Origin: Multifurca ochricompacta
Lineage: Eukaryota; Basidiomycota; Agaricomycetes; Russulales; Russulaceae
Reading direction: 5' to 3'
Assembly (NCBI GenBank): GCA_022496185.1
Contig: WTXG01000006.1
Coordinates: 124,001 to 188,000 of the forward strand
DNA length: 64,000 nt
Part shown: positions 34,695-46,278 of the stretch, one piece after another
Numbering within the stretch: the stretch's first letter is position 1
Layout of the letters: each line of letters starts with the position of its first letter
Program-made: the position numbers and the translations under genes
The notes under the pieces: model-generated
Told to the model about the DNA's origin: nothing
What the model saw: only the letters and a program-made list of their open reading frames with translations
The model's database searches: none

Positions 34695-37600
34695 ATGGTA
34701 GCTCAAACTCGCGGAGGCGGCCAAGCCTCGCCCCAGAAGCTCAAATTCCACGACAGGCTTGTTGGAAAGGGCCTTTCTACAGACGCTCTTCTCAAGAAGC
34801 TGAAGCATCTCCACACTCAGCTCGCAGAGCTAGACCAAGACCGCGTCGAAACAGCTACCCTCACGACTGTCCGCAAAGAGCTGATCCACAACACTATTCT
34901 TCTTCATAAGGACAGAGGAGTAAAAGCGTATACGGCTTGCTGTCTGGCTGATATCCTTAGGCTGTTCGCTCCCGACGCCCCTTACACACACAATGAACTT
35001 CGCGACATTTTTCAGTTCTTCTTCCGTCAACTTGCCACAGGTTTGAGGGGTTCGGACTCTCCATACTATAACGAATACTTCCATCTTCTTGAATCCTTGT
35101 CCACTGTGAAAAGTGTCGTTCTCATCTGTGATCTTCCGAACGCCGAGGAGCTGATGGTCGATATCTTCCGTGACTTTTTTGCCCTCGTCCGCCATGATCT
35201 CTCCAAGAAAATCGAGCTCTATATGGTAGACGTTCTGGTAGCACTCATAGATGAAGCTACCTCACTTCCTTCCGAGTTGATGGATGTAATTATGGCACAG
35301 TTCCTTGACAAGAACGTGGTACGTATGCATTTTCCCTTTCTCTTTTATGCGCTTGCATGCGCTGTCGAGCTTCATGTCACTCCCCGTTATTCCTGACCAA
35401 CATCCTGGATGTGTGATGTACATGAAGAAGCTGTCATTGCTGACTACGCTTGCCGTAGGGATTAGATAACCCTGCCTTCCGGCTGGCAGTTCAGGTTTGC
35501 AACAGCACTCCAGATAGGCTTCAGCGGCATGTTTGCCAGTACTTTACGGAGATTATTGTCCAGCATGCGCCAGATGAAGAGCTCGACGACATCCGAAAGG
35601 CGCATGAACTCGTGAAGCAGCTTAACAATTCTGCTCCCCTCTTCTTCATCTGGTCATTCCTCAATTGGAGGAAGAATTGCGGGTGGAGGACTTAGCATTG
35701 CGAACTATGGCAACACAAGTTCTAGGAGAGATGTTCGCAGACAAAGGGGGCGCAGACCTTGTGCGGAAGTATCCAACAACATGGAGCCTTTGGAATCTTA
35801 GGCGAAACGACAAGTCTTCTGCAATCCGCTTGACCTTCGTGGAGGCCGCTCATAGGCTGCTCGTTTGTCTTCCTGAACAAAGGGACTTTGTAGAAGGTCT
35901 GTCATCCCGATTATAGTGCAGAAACCGATTTTCATTGAGGTAATGTAGAGGCCTTGAGTGCCAAGTTGCTCGATCCAGACGAGAAAGTCAGAGCCGCTGT
36001 TTGCAAGTTATACTCACAACTGGACTACGAGACAGCCTTGCATCATGTTTCGGAGTTGCAACTCCGACGCGTCGCTGAACGGGGTCTTGATAAAAAAGTA
36101 TTCGTTCCCTACTTGCATTTCGACCTGGCATTCACCGCCCCTCAGCACGCTGTTCGTATTGAAGCCCTCAATAGCGTTGGGAAGCTTTACAGCCTGGCGT
36201 ATACTGAGATGTGAGCTTCTCCACCCGCTAGCACTCGTAATCTTATTATTATAAGTGAGAACGGGGACCAAGGCTCAATCAAACAATTTTCTTGGATCCC
36301 GCAATCTCTTCTTCAGATGAGTCAATCACAAGAGGTCAAGTGAGAATCCCGCCTTCCATGATCATCATGGGCCATTTACATATTGTATTCAGGGCCGCCG
36401 CCGAACACGCTTTAGCTGAATACGTCTTTCCCCTTGTCTCATCTTCTAAGGAGGCTGAGATAGAGGAGTCCACTTGGACGGATAGACTTCTCATGACGAT
36501 GAAATTCCTCAATGGAAAAGCCATCAGTTGTCTCATCAGCTTTTCTGGGCTTAAGATTGCGCAAGTGCCGTTTAGCTCACTCTTATCCATTTGCTGAAGT
36601 GGGTCTAGTCGTCCCTCCATATATGAACGTTTTGTTCAGTGTTGCAAGGATAACAATGTAGGTCTGAATGTGGTGTGGTCCATCACGCGAAATGCTGAAA
36701 ACTCAAGCAGGGTGGTATTATCGACGAAAATGAAGAGGAAACTATCCGCAAATTAAATGCGTGTGTTCAAAGGCTTTCGGGTGCGTGTGGTTGGTATGCA
36801 GAGATCTACTCTGACTTTCTCTCAGCTACTTTTCCTGACCCCCAAAAGGCTGCTGATGATCTTGGTGCATTCGCGAAATTGAACGAAGGCCGCCTTTATA
36901 AGCTTTTGGACACCTGCATGGACACACAGACTAATCTCAAAGTGTTGGCCAAATCATCAGTATGACCTTGTCTCCATGCTTCATCCCATTTCCCAACCTA
37001 ACACTCGCTTCATCAGCGAGAGTTTCTCCAACGGGTAGAACAATCATCAAGTGGGATACTTCCTACTATGGCGGTGTTTTTGCGAAGGGCGAGCCTGCGT
37101 CTGATCAATCAATCCTCGATCCCGTACCTACTAAGGCATTTGCAACGAAGTGACCTTACAGGCGACAGTTATGGCACGAACCAGGTCCAACTATTGGCAA
37201 ACAATGCGCAAACCATATTGACCTCCATCTCCAAGCACTGCCCAGTTATGTACAAAGCCCACGTTGGCGAGTTGACCAAGGCCATTGCCAATGAGAAGAA
37301 CCAGCGACTTGTGGAGGTCTGCCTTCAAGCTCTGGCTGCTCTGGCCAAATGGGATGACGGACTCGTACTTGGCGATAAGTACTGAATCCTATTAGTCTTT
37401 TCCTACAATGTTATATTTAATAACGTATGGCAGGCGAACAACAGAACGACTCATGCGATTTTCACTCGACTCAAATCATCGAAATGCCAAGTACTCTGCC
37501 AGGCTGCTTGCCGTTTCAAAGGATGGAGAGAAATTTTGTACAGACATTATTAATGTACGCTCTCCACCTTACTGGCACTCCAGTTGCTGATGGCCAACTA

Positions 37601-39591
37601 CTCAGACCATCTCTGAAGATCTTTGCAACGTATCAGACTACAAACTTGTTGCCCATCTCACGGTATTGGCAGAACTTGCACAGACATCCCCAGATGCCTT
37701 TGAGAGCAAGAGCGAGGTAATCATGAACTTCATCGTGAAACAGATCCTCATGACTCCCAGTCCCCCAGACCCTGTCCGTGTTTCTTCCGCTTGTTCTTGC
37801 GTGCGCTTCCGCTAATGCTGTCTCTTTCAAATAGGATAACATGGATGTTGATGTTGAATGGATCGAAGAAGCCGATGTACCGCCTTCATTGAGCATGAAG
37901 ATCATCGCTCTCAAAGTCTGCAGACATCGTTGTCTGGCCCATGCAGCGTCGGAGACAGCATTGGACATGGCAACACCTGTTCTCAGAATGTTCTTCGCCT
38001 TGTTGGAGCATGGCGGATCTATTCATGCGGAGATCGAAGACGAGTCCGTTCTTCGTGAAAGCCAATCCTGGTTGGACCAAGCTGACAGTGTTCCATTACA
38101 GTCCGAAAGTCAAGGCCCGCATGCGATTACAGGCAGCTGTGTCTTTACTGCACCTGTCAACTGTACCGAAGTTTGCAACTACTGTTACAAACAGTTTCGT
38201 CTCGCTTGCCATTATGATACAGGTCTGCTTGGATGATGTCTAGTCGTGCTCACATTTATACTATGATACAGGATCCTTGCTATCAAGTTCGCGATGAATT
38301 CTTGCGCAAATTTATCTCACTTGCTACCCATCAACAACTACCCCCCCATTTCAATGTGGTCCCCTTCCTGACAGTTCATGATCCGGAAGTAGATATCAAG
38401 AACATGGTGCGCCGGCGTTTGGTACCCTTTAGGCAGGGGCTTATCGGCTTCAGGCGAAAGCATACATTTCCCTGGCATATCGTGCAGCGCCACCAAGTTC
38501 GTGTTCGAGCTGCCTTGCTTTAAAGTCGCTACTTACTCAGTCTTGCCTTGTCTCAGGTGTCAAGATGAACCACTTCGAAATGATTTTTGTCCAGTTTCTT
38601 CACCTGCTTGCGCACCATCCCGACTTTTCCGTCACGCAGGAAACTTTGCCCGATATAGTCAAGTATGCTCCCTTCACTGTGAATCGTTGTCCATCTATGT
38701 GACGCCCTGATGCCAGATATATCGACTTTTACTTTGAATCTGTGGCTTCTGCAGAAAATATCTCATTACTATACCATCTTTCTGGAAAAACCAAGACAGT
38801 CCGTGACTCAGAATCTCATCTTTATAGCGAGGTTCGTCAATTCACGAACTTGCTCTCTTTGGAACCGCAAGTGACGAAACTTTAGAATCTGTACGCCCTG
38901 AGCGAGCTTGCTCAACACATCATCAAAGACTTGGCGAAGCGTCACTCATGGACGCTGCAAAGTTTTCCCATAAAGGTCAAACTACCCACGGGTATTTTGC
39001 GTCCCTTGCCGAATGTGGAGGCCGTTAATAAGGTACTCACTGCTGCACTCGATGCTTTGACAATGTAAATTTTGTCGCGTTGCTCTTCACAGATTCTCAA
39101 ACAGGTGTTTCTTCCCCCGGAGGCACTGGACTGGCTCAGCCAGGCCAGGCCAGCAAAAACCAATGCAGCCGAAGTGAGGGCCTTTGATCGCCCTAACCGC
39201 AGGTCATCGGAAAAACGAAAGAAGGATGGTAGCCGACCTAATGACCATGCGAAGTAAGCTCCTCGCATATGACAGCTTTTTTTCCTATGCCGAGACCTGC
39301 CTTAGGCGACCGCGAGGCAATGGCCATAATAGGCGTTCGGGGAATAGCGATGACGAGTCAGAGGAAAATTCAGATTCTAGTAATGGCCACGAGGATTTAA
39401 GCACCTCGTCTGAGGTACAGTCACCGCCAAATTCGGAAGATGATCATCCCTCGGACAATCGGCGACCTGGTCGAGGCGCGCGAACACGGGCAAAGGTACT
39501 CCAGGTCCTTGATTACTCTCGCTTATGCTAACCAACGAACCAGGCAAAAATAAGACAACACCTGCAGAAAAGGGTTGGAAAGAAAGGTTAA
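34695..39591 (+). CDS. pds5: Sister-chromatid cohesion protein PDS5, at least one frame break
   Basis: PDS5 is a HEAT-repeat protein that regulates cohesin. ATG 34695 starts MVAQTRGGGQASPQKLKFHD, followed by AELDQDRVETATLTTVRKEL, KAYTACCLADILRLFAPDAP, LLESLSTVKSVVLICDLPNA and AQFLDKNV. Later exons give RLAVQVCNSTPDRLQRHV, RVEDLALRTMATQVLGEMFA, DPDEKVRAAVCKLYSQLDY, GLDKK joined to HAVRIEALNSVGKLYSLAY, ATFPDPQKAADDLGAFAKL, PYLLRHLQRSDLTGDSYG, VKARMRLQAAVSLLHLSTV, DPCYQVRDEFLRKFISLA, FLTVHDPEVDIKNMVRR, HFEMIFVQFLHLLAHHPDF and VFLPPEALDWL. The C terminus is basic and acidic (KRKKDGSRPNDHAK, DDESEENSDSS), ending KIRQHLQKRVGKKG with TAA at 39591. A C4 run at 35636-35639 is one base short, before LLHLVIPQLEEEL. 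Confidence 0.92.
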
Positions 39592-40200
39592 AGTTGTCTC
39601 TGTATATTGAATTCGTTTGTGATATGTTGTCGTTAGTGAACGTGTACGTGTGACTACCCTGCCCCCTGAAATTGCGCACCTTATATTTCCGAAAATTTAT
39701 TATAGCCCTCGTTCCCTATGCCATTCACTCACTCATTCACTTACCGTACTTGCCGCCTGTTAGACGCCTCGCGAGGGCAGCTGGAAAATTTGATCCAAGT
39801 CCGATGTCTATTCTACTGTCCAGCACGTGGCGTGCAATCTATATAAACCCCTCTAGGGGAATTGTTGATGTGGGCGGACTCTTGCTTGTATTGTCGTTTA
39901 GTCGTTTATCAATGTCCCAACTAGCCAGGGCAGACCCTCCCTCTGGTTATGAGAAAGAGAAGAACACTTGCTGCCCGTAACATCTACCAAGCAAGGATAT
40001 AATAGGATAGATCGCCCCCACATCTGGTCCGGGTCCCGTGTAGTTTTTAAAAGTTGGTGCACTCAACTACCCGCCCATCCTATCAGTCGATAAAGTACAC
40101 AGCTACGCGAACATGAAAAGCGTGTAGCAACAATTCCCGGCGAGACTACAGTATTGCAGTCGACTGAGAGTCTGTTCGGTAGTAGAAGGTTCCGAGAACG
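39592..40200. other. Intergenic region upstream of the D-amino-acid oxidase gene
   Basis: About 600 bp without a recognisable gene. It includes the presumed promoter of the oxidase (AT-rich TATAAA-like sequence at about 39840-39845). Confidence 0.45.
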
Positions 40201-41760
40201 ATGTGTGGCGTGTCATGTCTTTCCTCTTCCTCTAACAAAACAAGCACTATGACACAGAAACATGGCAAGAACATTGTCATAATCGGCGCTGGTGGGCTGA
40301 AATCTACAAGGGTGTTTCTAGCTCACATTTCGCCGCTCTAGGTGTTATCGGATTGACTACAGCAATTAAAATTCAAGAAAAGGGGGATTACTCCGTAACC
40401 GTTCTTGCGGAAACGTTTCCAACAGACTCGAAGTGCATCAGATACACAAGTCACTGGGCAGTAAGACTTTTGCCTCCTGATCAACCCGTGAATCGCTCAA
40501 CACAATACAGGGGGCCATCATGTATCTGCAGCTACTGACGACCTGAGACAGCAACGTGAAAATTCGCTTCTTGCTATCGAAGAAGAAAAACTATTTACCT
40601 TAGAGTTGGAAAGGGAGACGCTTGACGTTATGTGGAAAATGTCTGCCCTTGGAGATGGGGCCGAGGGTTGCTTCCTACGTGCGCCGCAAACAGAGTACTA
40701 CATATCAAAGGAGGGGAATCCTGATCTGTCCTTCTCACCTAATGTGCGTCGGTCGATTTTTGCGGTGCTTGGGTTCGCAAATCGTTAGCTAGTTTCAACG
40801 CTTAGAAGCCTCCGCCTTCACAAATGTAGCGGAGGCCGTTTCGGCCGTCACTTTTTCGGCACTCAACATCAATACGCCGACGTATCTCCCTTATCTCCTT
40901 GCCCGGTTTTTAGGGTGTGGTGGGCATATTATACGCGCTTGCGTTCAACACATCACACAAGTCTTGGAGGGCGGAGTGGAGGCATTTGCAGATAATAGAT
41001 CAGGGGGAAAACCAATCGACGGTCTAGTCATCTGCGCAGGTCTCGGTGCGCGCACGCTGGGTGGTGTAGAGGACAAGGATTTGTATCCGGTTCGTGGACA
41101 AACGGTATTGCTACGTGCCCCATGGGTTGAAGAGGGGCGATCGTTGGTCGTTGAATCAGGATCAAAGACGTATATTATCCCCAGGCGAGGCGGTACAGTG
41201 CGTCGCTCGTCGCTATGTTTAATGGGCTCATCAGGACTAGTAATGTGCTGTGCCCTCCTGCATAGGTTATAGTTGGGGGCACAAGAGAGGCGAACGATTG
41301 GTATGTAACACAGCTCATAAAGCTTTACCAATGCTGTACTAATGCTAATGCTAATATGTCAGGTATCCCATTCCCCGCCCAGAAACGACCGTCGACATTC
41401 TCGAACGTGGCCTTGCGTTGTACCCCGAGCTTGCACCCCTTCGGTGCGTAAAGAACGTGAGCCAACTGTTGAGGACTTGAAGCCTCTTATTATCGAGGAG
41501 GGTTGTGGCTTTCGTCCTGCCAGAAGGGGTGGTATACGTTTACAGTCCGAGTGGGTCAAAGTCCCCGGGTCCGAGCGGTGCATGATTCCCGTGGTTTATA
41601 ACTATGGGTGCGACTGCCCCCTGCGGATGTGTGCCCGTACGCTAACACAGATTATGGTAGCCATGGGGGATACGGATTCCAGACTTCATGGGGGTCGGCA
41701 TCGGTCGCATTGGACTTGCTCGAGGGTGCCCTCGCAGAAGGTCCAAATATGTCGATGTAG
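40201..41760 (+). CDS. D-amino-acid (or D-aspartate) oxidase, one frame break
   Basis: This FAD enzyme oxidises D-amino acids to keto acids, ammonia and H2O2. The FAD motif is split by the first intron: NIVIIGAG, then VIGLTTAIKIQEKGDYSVTV. Family blocks follow: IRYTSHWA, then GAHHVSAATDDLRQQR, TYLPYLLARFL, GGHIIRACVQHITQVLEGG, LVICAGLGARTLGGVEDKD, YPVRGQTVLLRAPW, KTYIIPRRGG and VIVGGTREANDW, then YPIPRPETTVDILERGLAL, IIEEGCGFRPARRGGIRL and HGGYGFQTSWGSASVAL. Start ATGs at 40201 and 40249 are in the same frame; either may be used. The end is EGPNMSM with TAG at 41760, so the usual peroxisomal C-terminal tripeptide (SKL type) is absent. A C4 run at 41436-41439 is one base short between YPELAP and VRKEREPTVEDLK. 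Confidence 0.9.
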
Positions 41761-41815
41761 ATAAGGCCAGTGCCGAGCACGATCGAAAATCAATTGCATT
41801 GTCCCCCAAACTAAA

Positions 41816-42692
41816 CTACAGTGACGTCGAAGGAACACCGAACCACCATCTAAGCATCTCGTATCTACCGGAGGTATCAGTGTCAAAGTCAGCGCGTCCA
41901 ACAAAAGGAAGTTTGGTAAGGAGGAGAGGGATCCAATAAATGTCATCGGGCCACATGGAATTGTAGGGTATTGGGGGGGGGATGACTTCCGGTGTCAATG
42001 AAGTTTCTGAGAATCGAGTGTCAGCGGCTGAAAACCACTCAGGTCGCATCTCCTCAGTCCTGAGCGGTCCACGTCAGACAGAAAGCAATGTCGAGAAATG
42101 ACAGAACGGGGAAGGAGAGACAAACTCAATCAGAGTTCCACTATAGCCATCTGCACGATAAATCTCAATCTGAAACGCCCATTCTGGCCCTCCCTTGTTG
42201 ACAAAGAGTAACGTTCCACAGTGGTCGAGCGAAGCCTCAACACCGCATTCTTCCTTCTCATGAGGGGAGGGTATAGTGAGATTTCCAGTCACGTCCAGAT
42301 TAGAAAAATGAAACTGGACGAACTTTGAGCTCTCGAGCAGCTGCTTGAGCAGGGGATTCACCAGCCTCTACTTTACCACCGAAACCATTATAACTGTAGA
42401 TGTGAGTTGTTTGAGAGGTTGATTGATGCGTTACACGAAGACGGGAGCTCACAAATGCGCGCCGAAACCGCGCTTCTTGTAACCGAGTAGGATCTGTGCG
42501 TCATGTCATGTATAAGAATCGAGGTGATTCATTGATGTAAGCAACCTTTTGAGGTGGGCCAGGGGAGATGATAAACGCATTTGTGTACAATTTCGTTGAG
42601 ATAACAGGTAACCAATCGTGATCTCCCCCACTGGATGTCTCTGCATATCGAACGTGAAGAGACTCTGATGGCAAACCTGGAGGAAGAGACAT
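41816..42692 (-). CDS. MTH1-type Nudix hydrolase (oxidised purine NTP sanitising)
   Basis: MTH1 proteins hydrolyse 8-oxo-dGTP and related nucleotides so that they are not built into DNA. ATG 42692 gives MSLPPGLPSESLHVRYAETS, then TNAFIISPGPPQK, spliced to ILLGYKKRGFGAHL and YNGFGGKVEAGESPAQAAAR. The Nudix box is completed across an intron: GGKVEAGESPAQAAAREL, then K EECGVEASL, which fits GX5EX7REUXEEXGU. Downstream is EMRPEWFSA and MWPDDIYWIPLLLTKLPFVG, ending EMLRWWFGVPSTSL. The WF, DD and FVG...LRWWFG positions match MTH1 rather than other Nudix families. It is intact by eye. The stop lies 55 bp from that of the convergent oxidase, and the start is 221 bp from the divergent kinase gene. Confidence 0.87.
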
Positions 42693-42913
42693 AGAGATGG
42701 TGATAGTGATTGGGGCGGGGACAGCACTGATGACATAAGCTGTTCCTCCTCCCCTCCCCTCCCCCTCCACTCACTTCACTACACACACACTCTGTCTCTT
42801 TTGACCCTTAAAGTTCTGAATCACCTCTCACTGAAACTGGAGCTATCACTTATCTCTCTCATTTTTTCTCCAATTAGGATATTGAGATATCAACCTTTTT
42901 TGGGGTTATATTC

Positions 42914-45900
42914 ATGCCTCAAGGTTCGAGTAAACGCGTAGCATCGACGCCTCCAACTGGTGCTGGTGCACGGCCTACCAAGAGGCAAGAAAGGAGCTCG
43001 TCCCCGGAAGAGGGCGAGCTTGATGATGCTGACCCTCCGCAACCTTCGCATCTTCCATCTCCACGCCTTCCTTCTGCTCCAGACACCCCTACGCTAAATT
43101 CAAGATACGCTGTCAAGGTCAAGCTCCCTTTCAAGACCAAAGCAAATCTGCCCACAGACATTGGGTCGAGGGCAATTCTGCCTAACAACTCCAAGGGTCC
43201 TTTAGTCCCCGCTAATCCTGAGCGTTACTCTGGGCCAACGGATCGACCTCAAGTAGATGGGTGGGGCTCAAGCATGGAATCTGGCCGGAGCAGGGAGAAT
43301 GGGCAAATGCCAAGCAAAAATAGGAAAACTCGCTCTTACAACAACGAACGGTCCCATCCTGACCTTGATCTCCGCGACAGGCGCTGGGATCGACCACCTT
43401 CAGGTTCTCCTGACGTCGACTATATCCGACCTGGAAGGTCAAGAATTCGCGCTAGGTCGCATTCCAGGTCTTCTGCTCGTTCTTCATCCAACTCCAGGTC
43501 CTCATCAAGGAAACAGACTCACAGATTACCGCCCCACCGCTCCGCCAGGGGCTCTCTCTCTCCACTACATGCTCGTCGCCACGACAGAACACCGGATTCG
43601 CGAGACCTGCGTGACCGTCTTGATAGTTATCCCCGTTCTCAATATGATTCCGCCAACAATTGGCGTCACGATGGCCGTGGTCAGTATCGCAGGGACCCGC
43701 CGGACAATTACTATATTGGCAATTACTACGACTCCCCTGGGCCACCGCACCGTGACTATGACCGGGACCACCATGAGAGGGCTTCTTATGGGTCTCGGTA
43801 CGAGTCTACTCATGGTCGGGCCGTTGCCAACAATTACCGTCCGGTGTCCCCATTACGGTCTTCTTCACTCAGACGTCCACGCTCTCCCTCACCCTGCTCA
43901 ACACGGACACCTCCTCAACCTAGATCCCCCCACCACCCACCCCTCCTCAGTCAGAACCTCAAGTACGGCATCCTACAGTCACTATTTTCCTCCCAAAAAA
44001 GCCCGCCCCACCTGCGGTCCCCCGTTCTCCGCCTTCCATGTCACTTCCGCCCACTCGTTCACCAGATGGTGAGAGAGCGCACGAAAATGAGGCTAACGCT
44101 TACGAGAAGGCCACCTTGAACCCAGGTGAGAAACCCATCAAGTCCCCCTCCTGGATCACCCTTCTCGTCCGATTCGTCCTCTTGTTCGTCGTACACGGGA
44201 GGAAGAATACAAAGCCTATGGCCGAACCTTCGTAGGTTCTGGACAACACGATGACTACGATGCGATGACTAAACTTGGAGAAGGTACCTTTGGGTAGGTT
44301 TAATTCTTATCTTCCCTGTATGGCGCTAACTGCCCTCCTAGGGAGGTTCATAAGGCAAAGCACTGTCCGACCGGCAAACTCGTTGCATTAAAGCGCATCC
44401 TGATGCACAATGAAAAGGAGGGAATGCCGGTGACTGCGCTACGAGAGATAAAAATCCTGAAAGCTCTCAAACATCCCAATGTGGTGGAGCTGCTGGACAT
44501 GTTTGTCGTCCGTAGTGCGTCATCTGTTATCTTGCCACTCGAGCCTAGTTAATTATAAACAGGTAATGGGAAGGATAAACCGTTGTCCGTATATATGGTA
44601 TTTCCGTATATGGACCATGATCTGGCCGGGTTATTGGAAAACGAGCGTGTCAAGCTGCAGCCAAGTCAAATAAAGTTGTATATGAAGCAGCTACTCGAGG
44701 GAACGGAGTATATGCATAGAGTGCGTTCTCATCTTCGCTGACCCTGTATAGCGTCTAACACTGCTATACTCAGAATCACATTCTACACCGCGATATGAAG
44801 GCAGCTAATCTCCTGATATCGAACAGTGGATCTCTACGTATCGCTGACTTCGGCCTAGCGCGATCCTACGATCCCAGTGCAGCAGCCGTTGGTGCGAACT
44901 GTGCAAGCTCACGCAACAAGGAGCGACGCTACACGAATTGCGTTGTAACGCGATGGTACCGTCCTCCTGAGTTACTGCTTGGGGCGAGAAATTATGGCGG
45001 AGAAATTGATATGTGGGGAGTTGGGTATGTTTGCAATCAACATTGTTCTTGCTGCGCATTTACAGTTGTTCTCAGGTGTGTACTCGGAGAGATGTTCTTG
45101 CGCCATCCCATTCTTCCCGGAAACTCGGATCTGGATCAGCTGGAGAAGATATGGCAGATGTGCGGTACTCCCAATCAACACACTTGGCCAAATTTCGATA
45201 CCCTACCGGGGTGTGAGGGTGTTAAACATCACAACCAGCACCCAAAACGGCTAAAATCTGTCTTTGAACAGTCAGTTACAGTTAGAAGTCTAGTTGGTCT
45301 CTTTGGCTGACAAAGTCTTTGTGAGATTTGGGGTGGAGACTTGCGATCTGATTGATAGGCTCCTCACTTGCAACCCTGGAGAGCGCATCACTGCATCACA
45401 GGCCCTTGAACACGATTATTTCTGGACAGATCCATTGCCGGCTGATCCCAAGACGTGATGTTCTACTTGACCTTCGTACGAGACTTTCCTTGCTCATGCT
45501 ATTTCTTTAGACTGCCAGCGTATGAGGCATCCCATGAGTTTGACAGGCGCGGGCGTCGCCAACAGCCACCGCATGCCCCCATCGTCCCTCCGTATGCCGC
45601 AGAGCCTCCACGCCTTCCACCACCACCAACCATCAACAACCTTCCCATCTATTTTAGCCGTGGCCCTCCCGCGCGGGATAGTTTTCGCGCTCCGCCGGTT
45701 CCCCCGCCCACCCGATCCCAAATTCCACCATCCTCTGGCCATCATTACCCTCAGTCTCAACAGCCTTCCGATAATAGGGGTGGTGTGCCAATGAATCTCC
45801 CGCCTATCCATTACCCTGCACAAGGCCCCCCCCAGTTCCGTATCAATTTCCGCACGCGCCCGCTGCGCCGCCGCAAACTACTTGGGACCAAAAGGCTCAA

Positions 45901-46041
45901 GTTACGCATTTACCCCCACGGCCTTCTATGCCAATGGGCGTGGACCGATTTAGCGACGGTCGATCCCGTGGAGGCTGGGATGGTAGCCAGCGTGCTCGAG
46001 GAGAGCGAGATCGCGACCTTGGCGGGTTGAATTATGGTTAA
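42914..46041 (+). CDS. bur1: CDK9-type transcription kinase BUR1, two frame breaks
   Basis: BUR1/CDK9 phosphorylates Spt5 and the RNA polymerase II tail during elongation. ATG 42914 starts [18 protein letters not shown]. The N-terminal third is rich in RS/SR dipeptides ([19 protein letters not shown]) and in Arg/Asp/Tyr. The kinase domain begins [12 protein letters not shown], then [39 protein letters not shown] (the PITALRE-like helix), [71 protein letters not shown] with [15 protein letters not shown], and [17 protein letters not shown]. It ends [32 protein letters not shown] and a proline-rich tail. C-runs at 43926-43931 (C6 for C7) and 45826-45833 (C8 for C9) are one base short. Restoring frame after the second gives a natural end, [13 protein letters not shown], with TAA at 46041. 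Confidence 0.9.
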
Positions 46042-46278
46042 TTCTGTTGTTTCTGAGTTCTGATTCCCATGTATCACTCATTTGATCCTGTGATGTTGAT
46101 GCACATTGTAAGGCCGTACAATTTTTTGTTTTTACCTGGCTGATTGGTGGTGTTCCGAATTCCGAGGTCACTAGGGTCACGTTCATTATCTTATCTATGT
46201 TGTAATAGGCATGAGCAGCTCCGATCTCTCCTTGATCCACCTTGACCTCGTCCATGGTTGATGAACACTGAATGTACC

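Noticed and set aside
42501..42786. Alternative small genes at the MTH1 5' end in other frames
   Set aside because: The frame starting at 42692 (MSLPPGLPSESL) splices cleanly into the Nudix domain, whereas the other frames do not.
43452..43813. Overlapping antisense frames within the BUR1 N-terminal region
   Set aside because: Their Val/Ile/Arg-rich or mixed composition is the complement of the RS-rich coding sequence.
43257..44072. A 271-residue open frame overlapping the BUR1 N-terminal region on the plus strand
   Set aside because: It is a shadow frame of the repetitive Arg/Ser/Pro-rich segment. The true frame continues with RS dipeptides and leads into the kinase domain.
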